Positions 50,659-59,289 of a DNA stretch of 64,000 nucleotides are shown in pieces. The notes beneath the pieces are model-generated. The model ran no database searches, was not told the DNA's origin, and worked only from the letters and a program-made list of their open reading frames with translations. Positions within the stretch are counted from its first letter, which is position 1. Each line of letters begins with the position of its first letter. The position numbers and the translations under genes are program-made. Location of the stretch: positions 62,001 through 126,000 of the forward strand of contig NZ_NFJK01000009.1 of assembly GCF_002159845.1 (NCBI RefSeq), written 5' to 3'. The stretch is from Anaeromassilibacillus sp. An250 (GTDB lineage Bacteria > Bacillota > Clostridia > Oscillospirales > Acutalibacteraceae).

Positions 50659-52539
50659 TTATGGTTCCTCCTTTCCGCGCCGGTTGAATTCCTGGCGGAT
50701 ATAGTCTCTCAGTTCCTCAAAACCGGTCACATGGAGTTTTTGACCGGTTTCGTAAAGCTGCCCCTCTATGCGAATCTTCCAATCCTCCTCGCTCTGGTCA
50801 TGAACCTGCTGGAAAGATTGCTGGTGGAGATAATACTGCGTTCCAAAAGAATGAATCCACTCCTCCGGTACGGCGCGCACCCGCTTGCCAGAGATGGAGA
50901 GCGGCTGCACAGAATCATGGGAATCCTGCTCGCCTTGCTGACCGGAGAGCAGATAAGATTTGATAAACGCCTCTGCGTCATTGAGATCGAAAATATACGC
51001 TGATTCACTTTGGCTTTGAAAGAGCCGCCCGGCAATCCGATACTTTAAATCCGGGCTCCAGCCGAACAGCTGAAACAGCGTTTCCATATAGGCCGCACCC
51101 GCAATCTCTCTGGGCTGGTATTTCCCATCCACCAGTTTGGAGAACAGGACGGCATTGCGGTTGCCTTTTTCCGCCGTGCGGACAGCAAACTTCATCTCCA
51201 CTGGGTTGACCAGTAGTTCCACATGGTTGTCTTTCCCAAATGTACGAACACAAGCTGTGCTGAATTTGATCCTCTTATCCTGAAACTGAACATAAGGACG
51301 GTGGTAATTATCAAAGAACTCGCTGCGGGTAATCTCAAAACCCCTCATGTCAAAATCCCCAGGAGCCAGAGTGACACTGGAAAGAGGCGCTCTTTCTTCC
51401 GCCTGCTCATCGGGAGGATGGATACTGGCGGAAGCCTGAAAGTAATCCGCAGGTTTGAACCCGGCCCAGCGAGGGTTGATGGTTACAAAGCCTTTGAGCA
51501 GGCCGCTGTCAATCACCCGCAGCTCCGGGAGGATAGAGCGATGTCCATACTTGGAGTTGTTCAGAAGGTGCTGAACGGCAATGAAATCATCTCTGGAAAC
51601 AATGCCCTCGTGGTGATTCCGGTAAAGGCTCTGGGGGCGGTCGCCCCGATTCTTCCTGGACTTGTGGTTCAGGTAGTTCGGGGTGAAGGTCTTTCGGGTC
51701 AGCACATCCCCGCAATGACGCTCATTGCGAAGAACCTGAACAATGGAATTGGAGGTCCATTTGATATTTCCCAGGTAGGTCTTACGGCCCAGCTCGGTAA
51801 GCGCCGCCGCGATGTCGCTGGTGGAGTAGCCGTACAGATACATGTAGAAGATGAGCTTCACCGTAGGCGCTTCCTCCGGGTTGACCACCAGGTTTCCATC
51901 CCCGTCGTGAGAATAGCCCAGCAGCTTGGGCGTCAAAGGCAAGCCGCCGTCCAGCCGCATCCGCAGGGAGGTTTCCATGCTCCGGCTGCGGATATGGGAC
52001 TCCTCCTGCGCCATGGTGGCCTGAAAGGAAAGCGCCATCTGGGAATCATCCTTAAGGGAAAAGATACATTCGCTCTCGAAAAACACGCCCACCGGGCTGG
52101 GCAGTTCCGCCAGCATCCGGACCATGCTGATGCAGTCCACCACATTCCGGGCAAAACGGGACACGCTTTTGGTGATGATCATGTCGATTTTACCGCTGCG
52201 GCAGTCAGTCATCATGGCATTAAACTCGTCCCGATGGACGAGGGAAGTCCCACTAATGCCCTCATCGGCATAGATTTTAACCAGCGTCCAATTGGGGTGA
52301 TGCAGGACGAAATCCTCATAGTATTTCTTCTGCAGCTCATAGGAGGATGTCTGCTGGACATTGTCCGTGGAAACACGGGCATACACGGCGACTCGTTGCG
52401 GAATATCGTTGTCGTAGTAGTCGATAGGCTTCTTGGCAGGGATGAATTCGTAGTTCTCCGGGTCAACCTTTGTGTTGATCCGGCGGCGGACCCGTTCCTT
52501 TCGTTCTGCAAGCCGATTGCGGGTGGCCTTGTCAATCAT
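50659..52539 (-). CDS. Serine recombinase 3 with extended C-terminal domain
   Basis: A 626-aa protein. ATG 52539 (MIDKATRNRLAERKERVRRR) overlaps the upstream stop. Catalytic Ser57 is in VAVYARVSTDN, then TKSVSRFARNVVD, and a recombinase domain to ~350. It carries no obvious Cys4 zinc ribbon. After residue ~430 it has a ~190-residue extension shared with the two downstream proteins. It is distinct from the recombinases at 40-44 kb and probably belongs to a separate mobile unit. Confidence 0.9.
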   Translation of the reverse strand: MIDKATRNRLAERKERVRRRINTKVDPENYEFIPAKKPIDYYDNDIPQRVAVYARVSTDNVQQTSSYELQKKYYEDFVLHHPNWTLVKIYADEGISGTSLVHRDEFNAMMTDCRSGKIDMIITKSVSRFARNVVDCISMVRMLAELPSPVGVFFESECIFSLKDDSQMALSFQATMAQEESHIRSRSMETSLRMRLDGGLPLTPKLLGYSHDGDGNLVVNPEEAPTVKLIFYMYLYGYSTSDIAAALTELGRKTYLGNIKWTSNSIVQVLRNERHCGDVLTRKTFTPNYLNHKSRKNRGDRPQSLYRNHHEGIVSRDDFIAVQHLLNNSKYGHRSILPELRVIDSGLLKGFVTINPRWAGFKPADYFQASASIHPPDEQAEERAPLSSVTLAPGDFDMRGFEITRSEFFDNYHRPYVQFQDKRIKFSTACVRTFGKDNHVELLVNPVEMKFAVRTAEKGNRNAVLFSKLVDGKYQPREIAGAAYMETLFQLFGWSPDLKYRIAGRLFQSQSESAYIFDLNDAEAFIKSYLLSGQQGEQDSHDSVQPLSISGKRVRAVPEEWIHSFGTQYYLHQQSFQQVHDQSEEDWKIRIEGQLYETGQKLHVTGFEELRDYIRQEFNRRGKEEP

Positions 52540-53137
52540 GCAGCATTTCCCTCCCAGGCTGGTGATCGGGGAGGATCGTCCAATCAGGACCGGGCAGAAA
52601 ATACGGATCATGGAGATCCTCCCGGTAGTAGGAAGCCATTGTGTAGATATCCTCCGAAACAAAGTAAATGCCCACCGGCTTTGGCAGCGCCGCAAGAAGC
52701 CGGGCACAGAAAGAGAGCTCCGATAGTTTCTTGGAAATATTGCTTGCCTTCTGGGTGATCACCAGATCTACCTTGCCCTCATAGCAATCTTGCAGGAGTC
52801 TCGCCCATTCTGGAGCGTTTTCCATGTTCGGTGCGGTGCTTCCCTCATCCACATAGAAACCGACAAATTCCCAGTTCGGACAAAGAGCCAGCGTGTCCAA
52901 AAACTGCTTTTTGTGGGCGGAGAGATAATCCTCATAGCGGGTTTGGTTGAAGTAGCGAATGTATACCGCCACCCGGTGATGGTTTTTCGGAAGCGGGCGC
53001 TCCCGCCGAATGCCTTTTAACCAGGCACGATGCTCTGCCAAAAGCGCATTCTTTTCCGCCTCTCCTTCCAGCAGAAAATCAAAGGACGGCATGATCTCCT
53101 GCTCCATTGCTTCGCCCTTTATTGCCAGCTCTTCCAT
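52532..53137 (-). CDS. Catalytically dead resolvase-like protein
   Basis: A 201-aa protein covering only a resolvase N-terminal fold: RVAVYIRYFNQ (57-65), GFYVDEGSTAPN, LVITQKASNISKKLSE, GIYFVSEDIYT. In its neighbour the same places read RVAVYARVSTD, IYADEGISGTS and IITKSVSRFARNV. The catalytic Ser is replaced by Phe63, and the active-site SRFAR becomes SNISK. It is therefore not a recombinase but may pair with one. First gene of the minus cluster. Confidence 0.82.
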   Translation of the reverse strand: MEELAIKGEAMEQEIMPSFDFLLEGEAEKNALLAEHRAWLKGIRRERPLPKNHHRVAVYIRYFNQTRYEDYLSAHKKQFLDTLALCPNWEFVGFYVDEGSTAPNMENAPEWARLLQDCYEGKVDLVITQKASNISKKLSELSFCARLLAALPKPVGIYFVSEDIYTMASYYREDLHDPYFLPGPDWTILPDHQPGREMLHD

Positions 53138-53185
53138 ATGTGCTCCCCCTGCGAATGTTCTTACGGGCTATTATAGCGGCCACAG

Positions 53186-53233
53186 ACTATAAATAAAATC
53201 GACCAGAGGTCAACAACTTGACTCCTGGTCGAT
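53186..53233 (-). promoter_or_regulatory. Promoter and long palindrome of the minus recombination cluster
   Basis: Minus-strand TTGACC (53213-53208) and TATAGT (53191-53186), 16 bases apart. The -35 lies inside a 36-base imperfect palindrome (53198-53213 with 53218-53233, outer arms ATCGACC/GGTCGAT). A protein on the palindrome would shut the promoter. A closely similar palindrome occurs at 55181-55217. Confidence 0.6.
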
Positions 53234-53586
53234 GAACGAGAAAAAAAGATTCAGATTACAATGACTTCCGGCGAGCTGCAAACCCATTTCTACCCCAAGA
53301 CGAGCCCCATTGAGTCTTCTGCACCATATATGTACGATGAAGATAGTGAGATCGCAGTATTTTGCCACTCGGCTTTATCCTATCCAGGATGTACTGCCAT
53401 CCGTGCTACTCCTGAAAACGAAATGTGCATTGACATTATGTGATATAACACATATAATGAACATAGAGAGAAGGCGGTGGGTATGGAAAACTTCTCGGCA
53501 AAATACTACGAAACGACAGACGGTACTTAACCAGCTTAAAATTGCATTCTAATAGACTATTCGAAGTGGAAGGAATGGTTATCGGC
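53234..53586 (+). other. Stretch with gene remnants only
   Basis: A 60-codon frame at 53261-53443 has no ribosome site. A 15-codon opening at about 53483 (MENFSAKYYETTDG) ends at once in a stop and looks like the start of a lost gene. I see no functional gene here. Confidence 0.4.
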
Positions 53587-53898
53587 ATGGACAATAGCAT
53601 TGAAAAAAAGCGAATTGAGGGCGAAGAAGATCTCATTTCAACGATTAAAGTGGCAACTGCGGCTCTCCCTCTTATCTTCACAATTGCAGAAAAACTATCT
53701 AAGCAACATGGATTTATCCACGATAGCGTACCTGCTCGTTTCGGGGACAAAACTGGACGATTAGTTTGGGATTACATATTATACAATGAGATTACATTTG
53801 ATAGTGAGGACGGAAAAATAATTAGCCTTTTCACATCTCTTTCTGATGCAGAAACGAAGAAGCGCTGGGATGTTTTAGTCGACAAGTATGGGTTATAA
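53587..53898 (+). CDS. Small unknown protein, 103 aa
   Basis: Start uncertain: ATG 53587 is about 12 bases from GGAAGGA, ATG 53575 directly abuts it. The product (MDNSIEKKRIEGEEDLISTI) has a helical first half and a C-terminal part KISLFTSLSDAETKKRWDVL-like, acidic overall. AT-rich. It precedes a HigA-like XRE gene by 53 bases, but it does not resemble a RelE/HigB toxin. Confidence 0.5.
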   Translation: MDNSIEKKRIEGEEDLISTIKVATAALPLIFTIAEKLSKQHGFIHDSVPARFGDKTGRLVWDYILYNEITFDSEDGKIISLFTSLSDAETKKRWDVLVDKYGL

Positions 53899-53951
53899 CA
53901 TTAGACAGACATTATCGAGCGGACTACCAGCAGAGGAAGGAGGATTGACCT

Positions 53952-54245
53952 ATGGGCAAGAATTTTCGTGAAACTCTGAATGAACAGCTCCGAGATCCCG
54001 CATTCAAAGCCGAGTGGGATGCCCTCGAACCGGAGCGTCAGATCATGAGAGCGATTCTGGAAGGGCGCGATGAACAGTCGCTGACGCAAAAGCAGCTGGC
54101 GGAAGTGACTGGTATCGCCCAGGCAGACATCAGCCGTTTCGAAAACGGAACCGGCAATCCGTCTCTCCGCACCCTGAAAAGACTGGCGGATGGCCTGGGG
54201 ATGCGTCTCAAAGTGGAGTTCGTCCCCAAAAAACCAACTGCATAA
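53952..54245 (+). CDS. HigA-like XRE protein
   Basis: A 97-aa protein with AGGAGG before ATG 53952. A helical N-terminus precedes the HTH (SLTQKQLAEVTGIAQADISR then LRTLKRLADGLGMRLKVEFV). This is the layout of HigA-type antitoxins, but no HigB gene is adjacent, so it may be an orphan antitoxin or plain regulator. Terminated by the hairpin at 54248-54288. Confidence 0.82.
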   Translation: MGKNFRETLNEQLRDPAFKAEWDALEPERQIMRAILEGRDEQSLTQKQLAEVTGIAQADISRFENGTGNPSLRTLKRLADGLGMRLKVEFVPKKPTA

Positions 54246-54247
54246 GA

Positions 54248-54288
54248 AAAGCGGCGGGCCTTTGGAACACTCCTCGGCTCGCCGCTTT
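54248..54288. terminator. Bidirectional terminator
   Basis: AAAGCGGCG (54248-54256) pairs with CGCCGCTTT (54280-54288), flanked by A and T residues, between convergent genes ending at 54245 and 54287. Confidence 0.6.
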
Positions 54289-54646
54289 AATCGTTGTCTT
54301 CTCTTCTGGTCATGGTGGATTTCACTTCCCGGACGATTTTCAGGATGGAATCCAGTTCCTTGGGGGAGCAATCGGCCAACAGCTCGTCAAACTCACTTTG
54401 GTAGAGGCTCCGCACCTCCGGCACATCGGGCCGAAGCAGGGAGTCCGCTGACACCTGAAGCGCCTCGATGATCCGGATGAAGGACTCCAGTTTCATATTG
54501 GTCTTTCCCGTTTCAATAGCGCTGACATGAGGCAGGGAGATATTGGCCTTGGCTGCAAGATCTGCCTGGCTCATCCGCCGGCCGACTCGCGCCTCCCGAA
54601 TGCGGGAGCCAATCAGCTGACGCTCGTTCAAACCATGTTCCTCCAT
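54287..54646 (-). CDS. XRE-family regulator (subfamily with C-terminal helix)
   Basis: A 119-aa protein. HTH (RMSQADLAAKANISLPHVSAI) plus a C-terminal helix (PKELDSILKIVREVKS). Paralogue of the proteins at 30368-30685 and 54790-55173. Divergent from the latter; the two share a palindromic operator region. Confidence 0.85.
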   Translation of the reverse strand: MEEHGLNERQLIGSRIREARVGRRMSQADLAAKANISLPHVSAIETGKTNMKLESFIRIIEALQVSADSLLRPDVPEVRSLYQSEFDELLADCSPKELDSILKIVREVKSTMTRREDND

Positions 54647-54697
54647 CGGCTCCCCCCCTTTTTGAAATATATTCTCCAGTTAATCTATTTCTAAGAG

Positions 54698-54746
54698 TAT
54701 ATCAACTTGGGGTGAAATTGATATAAGGCAAAGGCGATGATATAAG
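54698..54746. promoter_or_regulatory. Divergent promoter-operator between two XRE genes
   Basis: TATATCAA (54698-54705), 12 bases, TTGATATA (54718-54725): perfect inverted repeat. The right arm contains the -35 TTGATA (54718-54723) of a plus promoter with TATAAG at 54741-54746 (17-base spacer). The left arm contains the mirrored TTGATA for the minus gene. Confidence 0.6.
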
Positions 54747-54789
54747 CCAGACACTATAATAAGGCTACAATTTTTTTGGAGGTCTTATT

Positions 54790-55173
54790 ATGAGTCTTGA
54801 CTACAAAGCCATTGGCAAACACATCCGCGAAGCCCGTCGCCGCAACCATCTCTCCCAGGCAATGCTCGCCGAGGCGGTGGACAAAACCCCCTCTTACATC
54901 AGTTACATAGAGAGCGGCCTCAAAAGTATGAGCCTGGACACCTTTGTTCTCATCGCCAATGCCCTCGGCGTATCGCCGGAAAGGTTGTTGATGGAGCAGA
55001 TCACCGACACGGAACGGTGCGCCAGTGAGGAGATCACCTTGCTCCTCTCAGATTGCACCATCTGTGAGGCTCTCATTCTGCTGGACATGATGAAAGCCTT
55101 AAAGACAGCTCTGCGAGAACACCGGGAGAAGTGCATCGATTCGGATGCTTCCGATTTTACATTCCTGCTCTGA
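54790..55173 (+). CDS. XRE-family regulator (subfamily with C-terminal helix)
   Basis: A 127-aa protein with GGAGG before ATG 54790. HTH: HLSQAMLAEAVDKTPSYISY then LDTFVLIANALGVSPERLLM. The C-terminal helix CTICEALILLDMMKAL differs most from its paralogues. It is followed by a strong terminator at 55175-55222. Confidence 0.87.
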   Translation: MSLDYKAIGKHIREARRRNHLSQAMLAEAVDKTPSYISYIESGLKSMSLDTFVLIANALGVSPERLLMEQITDTERCASEEITLLLSDCTICEALILLDMMKALKTALREHREKCIDSDASDFTFLL

Positions 55174-55174
55174 G

Positions 55175-55222
55175 AAAACAATCGACCGGAAGTCATGTGC
55201 TTTGACTGCCGGTCGATTTTTG
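55175..55222 (+). terminator. Intrinsic terminator in a repeated palindrome
   Basis: 55181-55195 pairs with 55203-55217 (outer ATCGACCGG/CCGGTCGAT, one mismatch), with A run before and TTTTT after. The arms are close relatives of the palindrome at 53198-53233. It also contains a TTGACT that could act as -35 for the phosphoesterase operon. Confidence 0.65.
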
Positions 55223-55327
55223 CCTGTAAAAGTGTATATGTTTTTGGGAAAGTGAATATGTTTTCGAAAAGTCCAGGATATGGGCCTCCAAAGTTGGTAT
55301 AATGGAGGGCGAAAGGTGGGATAGTCC

Positions 55328-56047
55328 ATGATCTACTACACGGGCGATATCCACGGGAACCCTCGTGAGATCGTACAGTTCTGTGACCGGCACAAGCTGA
55401 CCGAGCAGGACACCCTCGTCCTTCTGGGGGATGTGGGGGCCAATTATTTCCTGAACGGGCGGGATGCCGAGATGAAGCAGCTTTTGACACAGGTGAAACC
55501 CACGCTCCTGTGCATCCACGGCAATCATGAGGTTCGCCCATCTACCCTGCCATCCTACCAGACCAAGGAATGGAACGGCGGAACGGTCTGGGTGGAGGAG
55601 ACCTACCCCCGCCTGCTGTTCGCTGCTGATGGGGAGATATTTCATCTGGAGGGTCTTTGCCATCTGGTAATCGGCGGGGCTTACAGCGTGGACAAGTTTT
55701 ACCGGCTGGACAGAGGATATGGCTGGTGGCCGGACGAGCAGCCTTCTCAGGAGATCAAGGAGAAGGTCATCCGGACGCTGGATGCCTGCGGCTGGCAGGT
55801 GGATACCGTTCTCTCCCACACCTGCCCCTATCGGTATGAGCCGCGGGAAGCATTCCTCCCCATGATCGACCAGAGCACCGTGGATGCCTCTACCGAGGAG
55901 TGGCTGGAGGAGATCGAGAGGAAGCTGCAATACAATCACTGGTTCTGCGGCCACTGGCATATCAACAAGCGCATCGACCGGATGCACTTCCTCTTCCACA
56001 GTGTGGAGGCGGCGCCGCAGCTCCTGTCGGGAGATAGCATACGATGA
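55328..56047 (+). CDS. Metallophosphoesterase (calcineurin-like) 1
   Basis: A 239-aa protein. Motifs in order: YYTGDIHGN (Asp7, His9), LLGDVGANYF, CIHGNHEVRP, SHTCPY and FCGHWHINK. All metal ligands of the calcineurin-like fold are present. Substrate unknown. It starts an operon of overlapping genes (next start at 56044) and has GGTGGGAT upstream. Confidence 0.9.
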   Translation: MIYYTGDIHGNPREIVQFCDRHKLTEQDTLVLLGDVGANYFLNGRDAEMKQLLTQVKPTLLCIHGNHEVRPSTLPSYQTKEWNGGTVWVEETYPRLLFAADGEIFHLEGLCHLVIGGAYSVDKFYRLDRGYGWWPDEQPSQEIKEKVIRTLDACGWQVDTVLSHTCPYRYEPREAFLPMIDQSTVDASTEEWLEEIERKLQYNHWFCGHWHINKRIDRMHFLFHSVEAAPQLLSGDSIR

Positions 56048-56406
56048 CAGAGGAAGAAAAAACGGAACGGGAGGCTTGCTTTGCCGCAATCCGTGAAACC
56101 GTCCAGAGGCTCTCCCGCCTGATGGATACCGCATACCAGCAATACAGTCAATTGGTGGAACAGGTGGTGAAGGACAGGATCACCGGGGAGCAGGAGATCG
56201 AGCGGATCATGGACGGCCTTATGGACTTCGGGGATGACCAGAGATTCCTTGCTCTGTACAAGGCCCTTTGCCGCCATGTCTATGACAAACATCCTACTCT
56301 TGTGAGAGAACACATTGCTCTCTTCCGAACCCAATTTGAGGAGAGAGCGGACGAGGAAACGCAACAAGCACAAGGAGGTGAACGCCATGAAGGCACCGGA
56401 GATTAA
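56044..56406 (+). CDS. Unknown helical protein, 120 aa
   Basis: ATG 56044 overlaps the phosphoesterase stop (ATGA). The product is helical and charged throughout (TEEEKTEREACFAAIRETVQ; REHIALFRTQFEERADEETQ). It overlaps the next gene by 20 bases. No motif. Confidence 0.7.
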   Translation: MTEEEKTEREACFAAIRETVQRLSRLMDTAYQQYSQLVEQVVKDRITGEQEIERIMDGLMDFGDDQRFLALYKALCRHVYDKHPTLVREHIALFRTQFEERADEETQQAQGGERHEGTGD

Positions 56407-57631
56407 GCACTATATCAGCTGGCTGGGCCGGGTGGGATACCGAAACATCGACTGCTCTTTCTCCTACGACGAGGCATCCTATGGGGCCATCGACCGGATC
56501 TTCCGGCTGCTCTACCGGCTGGAACCTGACCCGGAGCACAACAGCTGGGAGCTTTGGCTTCGTGCCGAGCGGGGAACCATCGAGGACTTCGGCAGTTTTG
56601 AGGATCTACGGGAGGATGGGCAGGTGGAGAGCTACGAGGAATTTGAAGCCTGGTGGCGTTCCGAGTTCCCGGAGGAGGTGGAGTGGTTCCACTTTTCCGC
56701 CGGTGAAGATCAGAAGATCGGATACCGGGCGGTATTCCTGAGCCATAACCATGTGCTGGAGGTGGACTGCCGCAAAGAGAGATCTTTCCCCCATGACATC
56801 TCCCCATTTACCTCCTGGCTGGAGGAAGCCGTGCGGGACGCCGTGCAGGCGGTGGAGGATGGCAGCTATCCGAAGCTGGTGGAGCGGAATCTGCCCGTCT
56901 GGCATCGGACGGGAACCGTCCTGCGCCGGGATCTGTGGAAGGTCTTTCCCGAATGGAAAGAGAAGTTCTTCCAGAATATCTCCCGGCAGGAGGTGGATGA
57001 GTTTCTTGCCTCGGCGGCAGGCTATCCCCTGGAAGCAAACAGAAGACTCCCGTCCATGACCGCAAACGACTTCTATCATGCCTGCGCTCTGGGCTACCGG
57101 GCCATGGGATATGCCGGAACGGAGAAACCGGACAAGGAGCAGTACCTTCTCCACGCGGATGGGCGGGACGAGGGCCTGTCCAAATTGGACGGGAATTCCC
57201 CCGATGCCTTTGATCGCTGGCTGAAAGAGCGGCCACGCATCGGCCACCCCTGGGAGGTATGCCGGGGCGGCAACAGCACACACATCGACTGCATCGTGTG
57301 CCGGGATGAGCATGGTTACTATCTGGCGGTGGCCGGTCTTGCGGAGACCCGGACGGTGGAGGCCATCCACTTCTTCCTCGCACTCCATCGGGCAGACATT
57401 CCCGTATGTATCCGCAATGCTGAGGAATTGAAGGCCCGCCTGACCGGAGAGGAGCCCATCGGCATCGTGCCGGAAGGAGTTCTTCCCGCCTACTGCCACG
57501 CCTGGTTCCCAGGCGAGCGTATCGTCGATTTTATGAATCTGCCCCTTGAGCGCCGGGACGAACTTGCAAACTACTGCCGGTGGCAGCCAATCCCGGTTCC
57601 CCGGTTGAAGAAGGACGGTGAATCCCCATGA
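56387..57631 (+). CDS. Unknown protein, 414 aa
   Basis: ATG 56387 follows AAGGAGGTG; longer frames upstream overlap the previous gene without a site. The sequence is acidic and aromatic (FEAWWRSEFPEEVEWFHFSA), followed by a middle part with NDFYHACALGYRAMGYAG, and CIVCRDEHGYYLAV late. No catalytic set recognised. It overlaps the second phosphoesterase gene (57628) by 4 bases, so the two are coupled. Confidence 0.75.
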   Translation: MKAPEIKHYISWLGRVGYRNIDCSFSYDEASYGAIDRIFRLLYRLEPDPEHNSWELWLRAERGTIEDFGSFEDLREDGQVESYEEFEAWWRSEFPEEVEWFHFSAGEDQKIGYRAVFLSHNHVLEVDCRKERSFPHDISPFTSWLEEAVRDAVQAVEDGSYPKLVERNLPVWHRTGTVLRRDLWKVFPEWKEKFFQNISRQEVDEFLASAAGYPLEANRRLPSMTANDFYHACALGYRAMGYAGTEKPDKEQYLLHADGRDEGLSKLDGNSPDAFDRWLKERPRIGHPWEVCRGGNSTHIDCIVCRDEHGYYLAVAGLAETRTVEAIHFFLALHRADIPVCIRNAEELKARLTGEEPIGIVPEGVLPAYCHAWFPGERIVDFMNLPLERRDELANYCRWQPIPVPRLKKDGESP

Positions 57632-58191
57632 TTTTCTTTACCTCTGACCTGCATCTCGGTCACGAGAACTGCATCCGGCTTTGCAACCGGCCCTTCTCCA
57701 GCATTGAGGAGATGGACGAAACCCTCATCGAAAACTGGAACCGCAAGGTCACAGGGAAGGATACCGTCTATATCCTCGGCGACCTCATCTACCGGAGCAA
57801 AAAGCCGCCGGAGGAATACCTGCGGCGGCTGCGGGGAAAGAAGCATCTCATCCTTGAGAATCACGACCGGGGATGGGTCCAGAATTGTCAGACGGAGCGA
57901 TTCTTTGAAAGCGTGAGCAATCTGCTGTATATCACGGACGGAAAGCGGCAGTACACCCTCTGCCACTACCCCATGATGTCCTGGCCGCATATCATGCGGT
58001 GCTACATGGTCTTTGGTCACATCCACGGAAATACCGATGCGGACTACTGGCCGCTCATTCAGGCAAACGAGCGGATGCTGAATGCCGGGGTGGATGTCAA
58101 TCGCTTCGAGCCGGTCACCTTCGAGGAGATGGAAGCCAACAATCTCCTGCATAAAGGCCAGCAGAAAGCGGAACCGGAGGTGCAGCCGTGA
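57628..58191 (+). CDS. Metallophosphoesterase (calcineurin-like) 2
   Basis: A 187-aa protein. FTSDLHLGHEN, ILGDLIYR, LILENHDRGW and MVFGHIHGN are the family motifs. The usual GNHD reads ENHD, a change next to the catalytic Asn-His. Similar short proteins act on nucleotides or nucleic acid ends. Coupled to both neighbours by 4-base overlaps. Confidence 0.87.
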   Translation: MIFFTSDLHLGHENCIRLCNRPFSSIEEMDETLIENWNRKVTGKDTVYILGDLIYRSKKPPEEYLRRLRGKKHLILENHDRGWVQNCQTERFFESVSNLLYITDGKRQYTLCHYPMMSWPHIMRCYMVFGHIHGNTDADYWPLIQANERMLNAGVDVNRFEPVTFEEMEANNLLHKGQQKAEPEVQP

Positions 58192-59072
58192 AAAGAAGAA
58201 AGGGATTTTATGAGGCGGAACCTCTGGCCAGTTCCATCGCTCGTCGAGACTGGCAGCACACGCTGGAGCGAGCCGAGGAAAGCGGCCTGCCACTCCAATC
58301 CCGAAAGGGGAACACAGGACTGCTGTTTCCGGCAAGAATCCTTGCCCCCGTTTGGGAGGAAGGACTGCGGCATATCATTCTGGCGGCGATTCGGTACAGT
58401 ATGGGACGGCACACCTATATGCCCAGCATCGCTGTGGATTTCACCTGCCGGAATCTGAGCTGCCTGGACGAGAGCACCCGTTCCGCCGCTGCGGCGGAGA
58501 TTCAATATCATCTGAACCGATATGGAGAACAGGAGCCATATCCCCGGCTGTGGAACAGTCTCAGCCGACTGCTCATATCTGAAGAAATCGGACAAGAGGA
58601 CAGGAGGAAGGAAACAATGCCGATTTTACAATCACTGGAAAGCATGGAGCGCATCTCACGTCAGGCGCTGGCAGCTGATCTGGATGCCGTGTTGGAACGG
58701 GTAAGCCGTGAAAACATCGGGCTGGTGATCACCGATGAAGGGAAGGATGATCTTGTCCTCTGTCCGGCCTCCTGGTTCGATTTCGACTATGTGGATGACT
58801 TTGGCTGTGTCATCAACTGTGCCCTCCGCTATGCCATGCGAACGGAAGATGAGGAGAGCGAAGCGGTCGTCCGATATGCCCGATGTCACTACCGCCTGTT
58901 CGATGAAAAGACGCTGTCGGTGGCCGTGGCCGATCTGGAGCGGGAACTGGAAGAACCGATGGAGCCTCTCAAGAAGCCGCAGGTCTGGAAAGAACTTCTG
59001 GAGTTGTTTCAGCAGCGGCTTGCTGAGCTCCGGCAGGAAGATTCAAATGGAGATGAAAAATCCAATGGATGA
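58188..59072 (+). CDS. Two-part unknown protein, possible internal second start
   Basis: GTG 58188 overlaps the previous stop (GTGA). The first ~135 residues are basic and helical (EAEPLASSIARRDWQHTLER). The second half begins at an internal ATG (58618) with a strong AGGAGGAAGG site before it and reads PILQSLESMERISRQALAAD, like a separate small antitoxin-like protein. The gene could make a full 294-aa protein, a short ~151-aa form, or both. Confidence 0.7.
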   Translation: MKRRKGFYEAEPLASSIARRDWQHTLERAEESGLPLQSRKGNTGLLFPARILAPVWEEGLRHIILAAIRYSMGRHTYMPSIAVDFTCRNLSCLDESTRSAAAAEIQYHLNRYGEQEPYPRLWNSLSRLLISEEIGQEDRRKETMPILQSLESMERISRQALAADLDAVLERVSRENIGLVITDEGKDDLVLCPASWFDFDYVDDFGCVINCALRYAMRTEDEESEAVVRYARCHYRLFDEKTLSVAVADLERELEEPMEPLKKPQVWKELLELFQQRLAELRQEDSNGDEKSNG

Positions 59073-59289
59073 GAAGAAGTACGAAATTGTGGAGATTCAA
59101 GTGGATGCGGATGTGTTGGAAGAACTGAAAACAGTGATAGCACCACTTGGTCTGACACCGGAAATGCTGATCGTGCGTTTCTTTGAATTCTGCACCGATC
59201 CTGCCACGCAGGAAGAGGCCGTTTCGCTGCTTCTGAAATGGAAAGCTGAGTTGGAAGCGGAGAGCTACGAACCCCGAGGTGATTTCTGA
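59065..59289 (+). CDS. Small ribbon-helix-helix-like protein
   Basis: 74 aa from ATG 59065 with GGAGATG 9 bases upstream; ATG 59047 is an alternative. VEIQVDADVLEELKTVIAPL followed by TPEMLIVRFFEF is the strand-helix-helix pattern of RHH antitoxins and regulators. It overlaps genes on both sides. Confidence 0.65.
   Translation: MDEKKYEIVEIQVDADVLEELKTVIAPLGLTPEMLIVRFFEFCTDPATQEEAVSLLLKWKAELEAESYEPRGDF

Noticed and set aside
51223-52758. 511-codon plus-strand frame opposite recombinase 3
   Set aside because: Antisense shadow of a clear serine recombinase; no start signal.
53261-53443. 60-codon plus-strand gene
   Set aside because: No ribosome site, no similarity and low-complexity composition.
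53587-54245. HigBA toxin-antitoxin pair
   Set aside because: The downstream gene is HigA-like, but the upstream 103-aa protein lacks the RelE/HigB fold pattern and is 53 bases away.
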